From the NCBI RefSeq assembly GCF_030409845.1, contig NZ_JAUFQQ010000005.1, positions 930,001-994,000 of the forward strand: DNA of 64,000 nucleotides, read 5' to 3'. Positions 36,591 to 45,395 of the stretch are shown piece by piece. Below the pieces are notes generated by a model that worked only from the letters and a program-made list of their open reading frames with translations, made no database searches and was not told the DNA's origin. This DNA is from Flavobacterium branchiarum. GTDB taxonomy: Bacteria; Bacteroidota; Bacteroidia; Flavobacteriales; Flavobacteriaceae. Position 1 is the first letter of the stretch; each line of letters opens with the position of its first letter. A program made the translations under genes and the position numbers.

Positions 36591-39338
36591 TTAAAACTTC
36601 CCTTTACCCCTACCTTCTTTTTTAGTAGAAGCAAAATTTCCAATTTTATACGATAGCGAAAACATCACATAACGCTTAAGAACTGTATTCTCTTCATCAC
36701 GAATCGAAGTTGAAGAAATTGTTCTTGTAGCGCTTTGGTTTTGATTTAAAAGATCATACACTTTCACTTTTACGAACAACTTTTTATCCAAAAGACCATA
36801 AGACAAACTCGTATTCCATAAGAAAAAATCCTTCTTAAAATCACTAGAAATATTAGAATTGTAGGTGTATCCAAAATCATTACCGAAAACAAAATTTTCA
36901 GGCCAATAGGTAGTTGCTTGCAAATTGATATTATGAATTACATTAGAAGTAGCATCCCTTGATGAGTTCTCATATTGTGTTTCGTTATAAGAAAAACTAT
37001 ACGAAGGAGCAATAGTAAGCAACTCCCCATAATCGTAAGACAAATATACTTTGGGAGTAATCACTGTAGATTTTGCATTATACAAAACAGCATTTGTATA
37101 TCCTTTATCAAAAGCATACGTTCCGTTTAGCCCCAAACCATATCTTAAAACGTGAGCATCTCTCTTTATCGACTGATTCCAGTTTCCTCCAGCAGAAGTA
37201 CTATAAGTTCCCGAAATATTAGCGTAAGTAGTTGTTCGTTTCCCACTGTCGTCATAAACAGAAGTCGAAACAACATCGTTATTATAAAAATCTGCCCTAA
37301 CAAATAAGCTATAGCCAGAACGTGTGCGGAAATCAAAATTCCTAAAACTGAAGTTGGCGCTATTTTTTTCTATTGGACTTAAATCTGGGTTTCCAATTAT
37401 GGTATTCAATGGGTTACTTAAATTTAAAACTGGCAATAACTGAATTGAACTAGGAAGTGAATTGGAATGATCAAACTTAAATGACAAATTTTTAGATTTA
37501 CTGAATTTGTATCTTAACTGGAAATCACCGTAAGGCAAAGCATATTTTCTATTTAAATCTGTCGCTTTATCCAAATACAACGAATGATTATCATAATCAA
37601 CAATAGCCGTTCTAGAATTTACGTTTATTGTAAACTTACTTTTTTGCCAAGTAATCCCTACTTTAGGGCTGAATGTATTTTGTCTTGATGTAATGTAATT
37701 ACTCAATGCCGAATTTAAATCTGAATAGGATTCTGTTCCGGAATCAAAATTGAATGTTTTCTCATCATTTAACGTACTTACAAAATCTAAATTTGTTCCA
37801 AATCGTACGCGTAAAGAATCTGTAATTGGCTCTGTATATTCAAGATCTAACGAGTAAGAATCATTAGCAGTATTCTTTTTAGTGTTTTGATTTCTCTCAT
37901 CATCTGGTTTATTGTCTTTGTAAAAAATGGTCTTCGAGCGATTAAAAGCATCCGAATCATTACTTGTATTACTATTCATTAACACAAAATTCAGATTACG
38001 CTTTTTCTTCTCAAAATTCTTGTTGAAATTTATCGTGTTACTAAAGTTATTATTTTCACTTTCTGAATAGGAATTTGAGTTACTTTCATTTAAAGATTCT
38101 CCATTTCCGTCTTCTGAAAAACTAGAAGAATCAGAATTATTATTAGAACGTGTTTGACCTAATTTTGGAGAAACAAAAATATGAATACTCGGACTGACTT
38201 TATATTCTAAGTCAAGATTTACTGTATTTCCTGTGTTTTCATTTCTTGAATTCGATTCTGAGCTTGTTACAATATTTCCTGTTGGCAAGAAACTAGTTTG
38301 ATCTGATTTACTTGCATTGTTATTAATTGAATTAGAAAAATTATAACTCGCAGAGGCTTCCAAATCTTTTGCCCATTCATCCGAATAATTAAACCCAACC
38401 AAACTCGACTGTGTAATTCCTCTACCGCCTCCAGAAGCACCTAATCCTTTGCTATTTCTGCCTCCTCCCATATTATCAAAGACCTCATCCATCGAAAAAC
38501 CCGATGAATTAATATTATTAGAAGATGCTAAAACACTTATCTTTTGTTTATTATTAAAAAAATTCATGATCAGACTACTTTCATAACGATCATCAGAACC
38601 ATAACCTCCCAAAATTTTACCAAAGAAACCTTTATTCTTCTTTTCGTCTATTGTTAAGTTAATACTAGAATTATCCGAAGTCGATTCTTGCTTAGACAAC
38701 TCTTCCTTTTTTGTTTTAAAATCAGATACCTGAACTTTTTTTATAATTTCTGCTGGTAAATTTTTCAAAGCAATAGCACCATCTTTATCAAAAAAAGGCT
38801 TTCCGTTAACCAAAAACTGAGTTACTTGTTTTCCGTTTACAGTAACCTTACCTGCATTGTCTACATCAACACCAGGAAGTTGCTTTAATAAGGTTTCTAC
38901 ATTTGAGTCTGGACGCACTTTATAAGAAGAAGCATTAAACTCTAATGTGTCTTTTTTCATAGTTATCGGAGCCGCTTCGGTTTTTATAATTACATTATCT
39001 AGTGCATTTACATTTTCAAGTAAGTATAATTTACCATAATCCTTACTTGCCAAAAGTCCTTTTTCTTCCTCATAATAAGGTTGATACCCTATGTAATTTA
39101 TCTTCAAAAAAACGGGCTTATCGTATTTCTTGGTATTTATACTAAAAAAACCATTTTTATCTGTCGTTGCATAATCAATTACAGTTGAATCTTTAGCCGC
39201 AGAGAAATAAACGGTAGCAAGCTCTAATGGTAGTTGCGTGTTTATATCAATGACTGTTCCTTTGATAACAATATCATTCTGAGCGCTTGCAGTATAACCT
39301 AAAACAAAAAACAATAAAAAGAAGTACAATCTAAACAT
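36591..39338 (-). CDS. Outer membrane beta-barrel protein with CarboxypepD-like and plug-like domains
   Basis: About 915 residues from the ATG at 39338 (MFRLYFFLLFFVLGYTASAQ is a normal signal peptide); a further ATG at 39368 adds ten residues with no signal character. A carboxypeptidase-regulatory-like domain (about 22-110) is followed by a plug-like region (VETLLKQLPGVDVDNAGKVTVNGKQV) and a long Asn/Ser-rich barrel (OMP_b-brl_3 type). It ends in Lys-rich KKEGRGKGKF rather than a terminal Phe strand. It is related to TonB receptors but lacks a recognisable TonB box. Its substrate is unknown. Confidence 0.87.
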   Translation of the reverse strand: MFRLYFFLLFFVLGYTASAQNDIVIKGTVIDINTQLPLELATVYFSAAKDSTVIDYATTDKNGFFSINTKKYDKPVFLKINYIGYQPYYEEEKGLLASKDYGKLYLLENVNALDNVIIKTEAAPITMKKDTLEFNASSYKVRPDSNVETLLKQLPGVDVDNAGKVTVNGKQVTQFLVNGKPFFDKDGAIALKNLPAEIIKKVQVSDFKTKKEELSKQESTSDNSSINLTIDEKKNKGFFGKILGGYGSDDRYESSLIMNFFNNKQKISVLASSNNINSSGFSMDEVFDNMGGGRNSKGLGASGGGRGITQSSLVGFNYSDEWAKDLEASASYNFSNSINNNASKSDQTSFLPTGNIVTSSESNSRNENTGNTVNLDLEYKVSPSIHIFVSPKLGQTRSNNNSDSSSFSEDGNGESLNESNSNSYSESENNNFSNTINFNKNFEKKKRNLNFVLMNSNTSNDSDAFNRSKTIFYKDNKPDDERNQNTKKNTANDSYSLDLEYTEPITDSLRVRFGTNLDFVSTLNDEKTFNFDSGTESYSDLNSALSNYITSRQNTFSPKVGITWQKSKFTINVNSRTAIVDYDNHSLYLDKATDLNRKYALPYGDFQLRYKFSKSKNLSFKFDHSNSLPSSIQLLPVLNLSNPLNTIIGNPDLSPIEKNSANFSFRNFDFRTRSGYSLFVRADFYNNDVVSTSVYDDSGKRTTTYANISGTYSTSAGGNWNQSIKRDAHVLRYGLGLNGTYAFDKGYTNAVLYNAKSTVITPKVYLSYDYGELLTIAPSYSFSYNETQYENSSRDATSNVIHNINLQATTYWPENFVFGNDFGYTYNSNISSDFKKDFFLWNTSLSYGLLDKKLFVKVKVYDLLNQNQSATRTISSTSIRDEENTVLKRYVMFSLSYKIGNFASTKKEGRGKGKF

Positions 39339-39488
39339 GAAAGAATTTTTTAATAGTGTAAGACTCAAAAAAACGACTAAAGGTTTAATCTATTTATCAC
39401 CTATTTCTTTATCCGATAAATAATCTTGTAAACAAAGATAACTTACTAAAAACGAAAATATTTCATGATCATACTTCATTCCATAAAA

Positions 39489-39516
39489 AAATCCCGATTT
39501 CTCGGGATTTTAGTTT
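39489..39516 (-). terminator. Terminator of der
   Basis: AAATCCCGA-TTTC-TCGGGATTT, 9-bp perfect stem with a T-run in the leftward direction, 8 bp beyond the der stop. Confidence 0.88.
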
Positions 39517-39517
39517 T

Positions 39518-40828
39518 TTATTTCTCTCTAATATAAATATCGATTGGCACTCCTGCGAAGTCCCAGTTTTCTCTAATTTTATTTTCAAGATATCTCTTAT
39601 ATGGTTCTTTAACATATTGTGGCATGTTAGCAAAAAACACAAACTGAGGCGTTGGTGTTGGCAATTGCATACAATATTTAATTTTTACATATTTACCTTT
39701 TGTTGCTGGTGGTGGATATGCTTCGATAACCTTCAACATAAATTCATTGAACTTAGAAGTAGGTATTCTTTGTTGTCTGTTTTCGTAAACCTGAACTGTA
39801 GCTTCTAATGCTTTCAATAAACGTTGCTTAGTTAAAGCCGAAACGAACAAAATTGGCACATCTGTAAAAGGCATCAATTCTTTCTTGATTTTCTCTTCGT
39901 AATCACGTGTAGACATCGTATCTTTTTCTACTAAATCCCACTTGTTTACTAAGATTACAACCCCTTTACGGTTTTTTTCTGCCAACCAGAAAATACTCTG
40001 ATCTTGACCTTCAAATCCACGAGTCGCATCAATAACCAAAATACAAATATCAGCATGCTCAATTGCTCTAACCGAACGCATTACTGAATAAAATTCTAAA
40101 TCTTCCTTCACTTTAGCCTTACGACGGATTCCCGCTGTATCAACCAAGTTAAATTCAAAACCAAAACGGTCGAATTTAGTATCGATAGCATCACGAGTTG
40201 TTCCCGCAATGTCAGTTACCATAAAACGTTCTTTACCAATTAATGCATTGATAAAGCTTGATTTTCCAGCATTAGGACGTCCCACAACAGCAAAACGAGG
40301 CAAAACAACCTCTTCTTGAACTGGTTCTGGTTTTACTGGAAAAGACTCAATTAAAGCGTCTAATAAATCTCCAGTTCCACTTCCTGAAATACTTGCAAAA
40401 GTAAAATACTCCCCTAAACCAAGGTTATAAAACTCAATTGCATCTTTCTCACGCATTGCATTATCTACCTTGTTTACAGCCAATAAAACTGGCTTTGTAA
40501 CTTTACGTAACAAACGAGCAACAATATCATCCATTGGAGTGATACCTTCTTCTACATCTACAACAAAAATAATTACATCGGCTTCATCAATCGCCAATTC
40601 TACTTGTTTGCGGATCTCTCCTTCGAATACGTCATCACTTCCGCGAACGTATCCTCCAGTATCAATTACAGAAAATTCTTTTCCGTTCCACTCGCTTTTA
40701 CCATAGTTTCTATCTCTGGTAACACCAGAAACTGAATCTACAATAGCTTCTCTTCTTTGTATCAGCCTATTAAAAAGGGTTGATTTCCCTACATTAGGTC
40801 TTCCTACTATCGCAACTATATTATTCAT
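39518..40828 (-). CDS. der: Ribosome-assembly GTPase Der (EngA)
   Basis: 436 residues from the ATG at 40828; the upstream ATG at 40855 adds nine residues not found in Der. Two tandem GTPase domains are present: GRPNVGKS near residue 8 with DTGGY, and GRPNAGKS near 182 with DTAGI and NKWD. A KH-like C-terminal domain (about 350-436) follows. It is needed for late assembly of the large ribosomal subunit. A strong terminator follows. Confidence 0.97.
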   Translation of the reverse strand: MNNIVAIVGRPNVGKSTLFNRLIQRREAIVDSVSGVTRDRNYGKSEWNGKEFSVIDTGGYVRGSDDVFEGEIRKQVELAIDEADVIIFVVDVEEGITPMDDIVARLLRKVTKPVLLAVNKVDNAMREKDAIEFYNLGLGEYFTFASISGSGTGDLLDALIESFPVKPEPVQEEVVLPRFAVVGRPNAGKSSFINALIGKERFMVTDIAGTTRDAIDTKFDRFGFEFNLVDTAGIRRKAKVKEDLEFYSVMRSVRAIEHADICILVIDATRGFEGQDQSIFWLAEKNRKGVVILVNKWDLVEKDTMSTRDYEEKIKKELMPFTDVPILFVSALTKQRLLKALEATVQVYENRQQRIPTSKFNEFMLKVIEAYPPPATKGKYVKIKYCMQLPTPTPQFVFFANMPQYVKEPYKRYLENKIRENWDFAGVPIDIYIREK

Positions 40829-41000
40829 TTTTTTTATTTTAAATTTCAATCCCAATAACTATCAGGATAGATTTTAGATTTCATTATAACTAAATCATAT
40901 TCAGTTACAAACCCAAAATCCTGTATTTTAATTTTTTGCAAAGGTAGTCTTTTTTAGTTTGCCGTTAACAGTTTTAAAAAACTGCCTATTTTTGTTTCAA

Positions 41001-41235
41001 GTTTCAGGTTTAAAGTTCAAAAACTGAGACTGAAAACTGTGACTAAAATACCCTTCGACTCCGCTCAGGTTGACAACAAACTCTAGTTTCAGGTTTCAAG
41101 TTCAAAAACTGTGACTGAAAACTGTGACTAAAATACCCTTCGACTCCGCTCAGGTTGACAACAAACTCTAGTTTCAAGTTTCAGATTTCAAGTTCAAAAA
41201 CTGAGACTGAAAACTGAGAACTGAGACTAAAAACT
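41001..41235. repeat. 85-bp tandem repeat, two full copies and a partial one
   Basis: Copies at 41001-41085 and 41086-41170 differ at a few bases; a third, partial copy runs to about 41235, where it loses the CCCTTCGACTCCGCTCAGG block and meets the era stop. Within each unit AGTTTCA, AAAACTG and TGACTGAAAACTG repeat. The CTTCGACTCCGCTCAGG block is a common intergenic motif in Flavobacterium. No coding role is visible. Confidence 0.9.
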
Positions 41236-41240
41236 CTTTT

Positions 41241-42122
41241 TTACTGGTTATACCCGAAGCGTTTCAACATATTGGCATTACTTCTCCAGTTTTTATTCAC
41301 TTTTACATATAGTTCAATGTGAATTTGTTTTCCAAAGAATTTCTCTAAATCTGCACGAGCTTCAGTTCCTACTTTCTTCAAAGCAGCACCTTTGTGTCCA
41401 ATGATGATTCCTTTTTGAGTATCGCGTTCCACCATAATCAAAGAACGAATACGGATGATATTCTCATCTTCAAAAAATTCCTCCGTTACAATTTCTACTG
41501 CATATGGAATCTCTTTGCTGTAATTCAACAAGATTTTCTCACGAATCGTTTCATTAACAAAGAAACGTTCTGGCTTATCTGTAAGTTGGTCTTTAGGATA
41601 ATATGCTGGTGATTCTGGTAATAATTCGATAATTCTACCAAAAACCTCTGGTACATTAAAATTCTGTAATGCCGAAATTGGAAAAATCTCTGCATTAGGA
41701 ACCTTAGCTGTCCAGAAAGCTACTTGCTCTTCTAATTGTTCCTGATTTGAGTTATCAATTTTATTCAATAACAACAATACTGGAATTTTAGCATGGATGA
41801 TTTTATTAAAGAAAGCTTCATCCTTAAGTTCCTGCTCCCCTATCTCAACCATATAAACTAGGATATCAGCATCCTCAAAAGCCGATTTTACAAAGTTCAT
41901 CATCGATTCCTGCATTTCGTATGCTGGTTTGATGATTCCAGGAGTATCAGATAAGATTAACTGAAAATCTTCTCCGTTAACAATTCCTAGGATTCTATGA
42001 CGTGTAGTTTGTGCTTTAGATGTAATGATTGACAATCGTTCTCCAACGAAAGCATTCATAAGTGTTGATTTTCCAACGTTTGGATTTCCGATAATGTTTA
42101 CGAAACCTGCTTTATGTGACAT
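41241..42122 (-). CDS. era: GTPase Era
   Basis: 293 residues. The GTPase domain (G1 GNPNVGKS near residue 11, DTPG, NKID) is followed by a KH domain (GHKGAALKKVGTEARADLE) near the end. Era binds the 3' end of 16S rRNA and aids small-subunit maturation. The length and start fit the family. Upstream lies the tRNA-Met gene on the opposite strand. Confidence 0.97.
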   Translation of the reverse strand: MSHKAGFVNIIGNPNVGKSTLMNAFVGERLSIITSKAQTTRHRILGIVNGEDFQLILSDTPGIIKPAYEMQESMMNFVKSAFEDADILVYMVEIGEQELKDEAFFNKIIHAKIPVLLLLNKIDNSNQEQLEEQVAFWTAKVPNAEIFPISALQNFNVPEVFGRIIELLPESPAYYPKDQLTDKPERFFVNETIREKILLNYSKEIPYAVEIVTEEFFEDENIIRIRSLIMVERDTQKGIIIGHKGAALKKVGTEARADLEKFFGKQIHIELYVKVNKNWRSNANMLKRFGYNQ

Positions 42123-42220
42123 TTGTGTTCTATTTATTCTGCAAAGGTAGTCATATCAAGCCAATACAGAAAATAAAAACATTTTTTTAATTTTTTGTTG
42201 AAATATCCAATAATTGGTTA

Positions 42221-42228
42221 TACCTTTG
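42221..42228 (+). promoter_or_regulatory. Promoter of the initiator tRNA gene
   Basis: TACCTTTG fits TAnnTTTG, with TTG at 42198-42200 about 20 bp upstream. It ends 13 bp before the tRNA. Confidence 0.7.
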
Positions 42229-42240
42229 CACCCGAAACAA

Positions 42241-42313
42241 CGCGGGATAGAGCAGTAGGCAGCTCGTCGGGCTCATAACCCGAAGGTCACAGGTTCGAGT
42301 CCTGTTCCCGCTA
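42241..42313 (+). tRNA. Initiator tRNA-Met (CAU)
   Basis: A 73-nt cloverleaf with anticodon loop CTCATAA (CAU). Marks of an initiator tRNA are an unpaired 1-72 position (C1 against T72) and three consecutive G-C pairs in the anticodon stem (GGG/CCC). The T-arm has GGTTCGAGTCC, and the acceptor pairs 2-7 are intact. CCA is not encoded. A terminator follows. Confidence 0.93.
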
Positions 42314-42318
42314 CTAAG

Positions 42319-42351
42319 AAAAACACCACTTGAAAAAGTTGGTGTTTTTTT
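42319..42351 (+). terminator. Terminator of the tRNA gene
   Basis: AAACACCACTT (left arm, 42321-42331 region) pairs with AAGTTGGTGTTT with a single bulged base, followed by a T7 run. It starts 6 bp after the tRNA. Confidence 0.83.
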
Positions 42352-42356
42352 CGTTT

Positions 42357-42384
42357 ATAATACATTTTATTATGGAAGAATTTG
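42357..42384 (+). repeat. 28-bp direct repeat, left copy, beside the tRNA
   Basis: The 28-mer starting ATAATACATTTTATTATGG and ending GAATTTG recurs at 43312-43339 with one mismatch. The copies are 955 bp apart and enclose an inverted-repeat element and an XRE gene. The left copy is 43 bp past the end of the initiator tRNA. Confidence 0.88.
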
Positions 42385-42427
42385 GGATTAGTTTCAAAAG
42401 TTGTGTTTATGCAAAAATAAGATCAAC

Positions 42428-42672
42428 ACGAAAACCTGTGGAGTAGCAAGAATTTCTTTTGTCCGAATTTTTTTTAACCACAATCTTGTCTTTCTGACGA
42501 AGGAAGAATCTCCGCAAGAAACTAACGCTAAGTATTCTTAGATTGTAGAGCTACTAGGTGCGATTCTTCGTGCCTCAGAATGACAAGTTTGGGGTAATAC
42601 AGGATTCTATGAAAAAAAACTGTTTTATGTTTACGGCTTGGTGAGATTTTTTGTCTCCCCACAGGTTTTCGT
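42428..42672. repeat. Nested inverted-repeat (MITE-like) element
   Basis: Outer arms are perfect 14-mers: ACGAAAACCTGTGG (42428-42441) and its complement (42659-42672). Inner arms of 26 bp (42485-42510 and 42562-42587) are complementary at 22 positions. The 245-bp unit holds no gene and would fold into one long hairpin. Either a non-autonomous repeat or a remnant. Confidence 0.65.
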
Positions 42673-42732
42673 TTTGACTCAATAAAAGCAGATATAATAT
42701 CTGAAAAAACTGATATTTAGAGGATATTTTTC

Positions 42733-42740
42733 TATCTTTG
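42733..42740 (+). promoter_or_regulatory. -7 element of XRE gene 1
   Basis: TATCTTTG fits TAnnTTTG. The surrounding sequence, TTTCTATCTTTGATTCTCATACTTT, is repeated at 53078-53090 upstream of the sister gene. Confidence 0.65.
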
Positions 42741-42802
42741 ATTCTCATACTTTTTAACCCAAATGGCTTTATCTTTGAGCCTTCAGAAAATTGATACTCA
42801 TT

Positions 42803-43210
42803 ATGGAACAGAAAATACATCAGGGAAGAAACATAAAACGCTTCAGAGAAATGCTTGGTATCAAACAAGAGGCATTGGCTTATGATCTAGGGGAAGACTG
42901 GAATCAAAAGAAAATTTCTATGCTGGAGCAGAAAGATGTTATTGAAGATAATCTACTTAAACAAATTTCTAATTCATTGAAAATTCCTGTTGAAGCTTTT
43001 CAGAATTTTGATGAGGAGCAGGCAATAAACATTATTTCAAATAATTTTAACGACCAATCTAATGGTTACAACTATTATCCAACGTTTAATGTAAATCCAA
43101 TAGAAAAATGGATAGAAGCTTTAGAGGAAATCAAACGTTTAAATTTAGAACTTTTGAGAACCAAGGATGAGCATATTTGGGCTTTAGAGAAATTATTAAA
43201 AGATAAATAA
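42803..43210 (+). CDS. XRE-type helix-turn-helix protein (twin 1)
   Basis: 135 residues from the ATG at 42803 (an ATG 12 bp earlier is unlikely). The HTH (IKRFREMLGIKQEALAYDLGEDWNQKKISMLEQKDVI) covers about residues 10-60. The C-terminal half has a coiled-coil-like LEEIKRLNLELLRTKDEHIWALEKLLKDK. The first ~85 residues are nearly identical to those of 53146-53553; the rest differs. It lies between 28-bp direct repeats next to a tRNA gene. It probably controls DNA nearby; the targets are unknown. Confidence 0.85.
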   Translation: MEQKIHQGRNIKRFREMLGIKQEALAYDLGEDWNQKKISMLEQKDVIEDNLLKQISNSLKIPVEAFQNFDEEQAINIISNNFNDQSNGYNYYPTFNVNPIEKWIEALEEIKRLNLELLRTKDEHIWALEKLLKDK

Positions 43211-43277
43211 ACTTAAAAGATATTAATTTAAGTAAAATTTGAATTGAGTATCAGATATGATTAACAAACTAATAAGT

Positions 43278-43303
43278 AAAGCTTCAGAGAAATCTGAAGC
43301 TTT
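43278..43303 (+). terminator. GCTTCAGA hairpin after XRE gene 1
   Basis: AAAGCTTCAGA-GAAA-TCTGAAGCTTT, 11-bp perfect stem and T-run. One member of a family of near-identical hairpins in this half of the window. The next 28-bp direct repeat begins 8 bp after it. Confidence 0.85.
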
Positions 43304-43311
43304 TGTTATTC

Positions 43312-43339
43312 ATAACACATTTTATTATGGAAGAATTTG
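43312..43339 (+). repeat. 28-bp direct repeat, right copy
   Basis: Second copy of the repeat at 42357-42384, one mismatch (C for T at the fifth base). It marks the far end of the XRE-containing segment. From here to 43536 nothing else is visible except AT-rich DNA. Confidence 0.88.
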
Positions 43340-43536
43340 TTGTGTTAATGTATTATTCTGAAAACTTACACTAAGTTATTTATAAAACTCTGTGGCCTTT
43401 GCATTTTTTAATCTCTAAATAAAAAACTTTTGCGTGCTTCACGTTTAAAATCTCACAACAATAAACCTATTCTGAATAATTTTCTTCAAAACATTCAATA
43501 TTTTTATTTTATTTAGAACTAATATAAATAAACCTC

Positions 43537-43544
43537 TATATTTG
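43537..43544 (+). promoter_or_regulatory. -7 element of the ECF sigma gene
   Basis: TATATTTG fits TAnnTTTG, 70 bp before the ATG at 43615. Confidence 0.6.
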
Positions 43545-43614
43545 CCGTTTTCATAGCAAATTAAAGTTCTTCTCAAAATTTACTTAATATTGCTTTCCAA
43601 GTAAATTTCATTTG

Positions 43615-44214
43615 ATGAATAACAATACCAGTTTCGAATTAGAACTTTTTCATTCTTTTAAAGATGGAGACGAAACTGCGTTTAAGTTTTTCTATGATAA
43701 ATATTTTAGAAGAATTAAGGCTTTTAGTGTTCAGTTTATCTATGATCAGGACGAAGCCGAAAATCTAGCTCAGGAAGCTTTACTACACTTATGGCAAAAT
43801 CGGGAAAGCGTAGAATCTATAAATGGGATTCAGGCTTTTTTGTTTACGTATGCCAAATCAAAATGTTTGAACTTAATTCGTCACAATAAAGTGAAGGATA
43901 AATTCAAAAACGACTTCTTAAACTATAAAGAAAGAGAATTGGATATCGAGGTTCTAAATTCGATTCAGTTTGACACTTTAGAATTAACTGAATTAGAACG
44001 TTTAATTCAGGAATCTATAAATGATTTACCACCCAAAACAAGAGAAGTTTTTATAAAAAAACGCTTCGAGAATAAAAAAAATGCTGAAATAGCAGCTGAA
44101 ATGAAAGTTACTCTAAAAGCTGTAGAAGCCCACATGACCAAGGCTTTAAAGATTTTAAAAACTAAATTATCTGATTATTTATTTCTTATTTTTATCCTTA
44201 TTTATAATAATTAA
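43615..44214 (+). CDS. ECF sigma factor (FecI/RpoE-type)
   Basis: 199 residues; the ATG at 43615 is preferred to the TTG before it. Sigma region 2 (about 15-80: FKFFYDKYFRRIKAFSVQFI, DEAENLAQEALLHLWQNRE) and region 4 (about 130-180: LPPKTREVFIKKRFENKKNAEIAAEMKVTLKAVEAHM) are both present. It drives transcription of a SusC/SusD operon when released by the membrane anti-sigma factor FecR encoded next. The gene, 67 bp before fecR, is the classic Bacteroidetes FecI arrangement. Confidence 0.95.
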   Translation: MNNNTSFELELFHSFKDGDETAFKFFYDKYFRRIKAFSVQFIYDQDEAENLAQEALLHLWQNRESVESINGIQAFLFTYAKSKCLNLIRHNKVKDKFKNDFLNYKERELDIEVLNSIQFDTLELTELERLIQESINDLPPKTREVFIKKRFENKKNAEIAAEMKVTLKAVEAHMTKALKILKTKLSDYLFLIFILIYNN

Positions 44215-44281
44215 GAATAAAAGGTAGGGTATTTTATTTCTGAAGTGTACTTACTACGGTGAGAAGTTTTAAAGCACAAAT

Positions 44282-45388
44282 ATGATATCGGAAATAATAA
44301 ACAAATACCTTTCTAACGAAGCTTCAGAAGAAGAAATTCAAGCACTTTTTGAATGGATTGATGCTACTGAAGAAAATAGACAACAATTTTTAACAGCAAA
44401 GAAAGCTTTGGTTCTAACCACACTTTCTGAGGCTATATCAATTGAAACTGTTCCCGTAATCGAGATGAAACCCAAAAAGAAAAGCAGATGGTATTTGCAA
44501 TACGCTGCTGCATTTTTAGTTTTTGTCGGATTAGGATCAGCTATTTTTTTGTTTAACAATAAATCTGAAACTCCAAAAGAAATTGTTCTAGAATTAGGCG
44601 ACGGCCGTTTGGAATATTTTTCAGAAAAAAATCAGACAACGTTGTTAAATGACAAAGGTAATTTGGTTGCAAAAAAATTTCCGAATGAAATTATTTACTT
44701 TGGTAAAACTAAAAATCAAAACGTTATTTATAACACACTTTCTGTTCCTTACGGAAAACGTTTCAAACTTAAACTTTCAGATGGTACTGTTGTGAGTTTA
44801 AATTCTGGAACAACTTTTCGTTATCCAGAGCAATTTGGCGTTAACGGAAGTAGAATTGTTTATTTAACTGGTGAAGCATTTTTTGAAGTTGCCAAAGACA
44901 AAATGCATCCGTTTATCGTACATGCCAATCAGGCAGCTATTGAAGTTCTCGGAACTAAATTTAATGTGAGTGCTTATCCTGAGAATCCTTCTGTTAACGG
45001 TACATTAATTGAAGGAAGCATTAAAATGTCTGAAGCCGCTAATCCTACTAATGCAGTTCTTCTTGAGCCAAATCAAATGGCAACTTGGCAAAACAATACC
45101 AAAAAAATTGTCGTAAAAGAAGTTGACGCTGCCTTTTATACTGCTTGGACAAAAGGAGAACTTGCTTTTAAAGACACCCCATTTTCTACAATTGCCAAAA
45201 TTATTCAGCGTACCTACGACGTTGAAATTGTCAATGAAAATTCTGACTTGGCCAGACAGAATTTTACTGGTACAATAAAAATCAGCGAATCGAGTGTTGA
45301 GAATATTTTAGACGTCTTAAAACGTGATACGCCATTTAACTATTCGATTAAGAAAAATACGATTACAATTACCAATATTCCAAACTAA
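44282..45388 (+). CDS. FecR-family anti-sigma factor
   Basis: 368 residues. A cytoplasmic N-terminal region (about 1-70) is followed by one membrane helix (about 77-95) and a periplasmic FecR domain (about 140-240: YGKRFKLKLSDGTVVSLNSGTTFRYP, GTKFNVSAYPE). A DUF4974-type C-terminal domain (about 290-368) ends the protein. It holds the sigma factor until the TonB receptor's N-terminal signalling domain contacts it. The SusC gene follows after 7 bp and has the matching STN domain. Confidence 0.95.
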   Translation: MISEIINKYLSNEASEEEIQALFEWIDATEENRQQFLTAKKALVLTTLSEAISIETVPVIEMKPKKKSRWYLQYAAAFLVFVGLGSAIFLFNNKSETPKEIVLELGDGRLEYFSEKNQTTLLNDKGNLVAKKFPNEIIYFGKTKNQNVIYNTLSVPYGKRFKLKLSDGTVVSLNSGTTFRYPEQFGVNGSRIVYLTGEAFFEVAKDKMHPFIVHANQAAIEVLGTKFNVSAYPENPSVNGTLIEGSIKMSEAANPTNAVLLEPNQMATWQNNTKKIVVKEVDAAFYTAWTKGELAFKDTPFSTIAKIIQRTYDVEIVNENSDLARQNFTGTIKISESSVENILDVLKRDTPFNYSIKKNTITITNIPN

Positions 45389-45395
45389 ATAAAAC

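Noticed and set aside
42575..42868. Minus-strand ORF over the XRE gene 1 promoter
   Set aside because: Runs antisense through a promoter and HTH coding region that are duplicated at 53.1 kb; not conserved in the duplicate.
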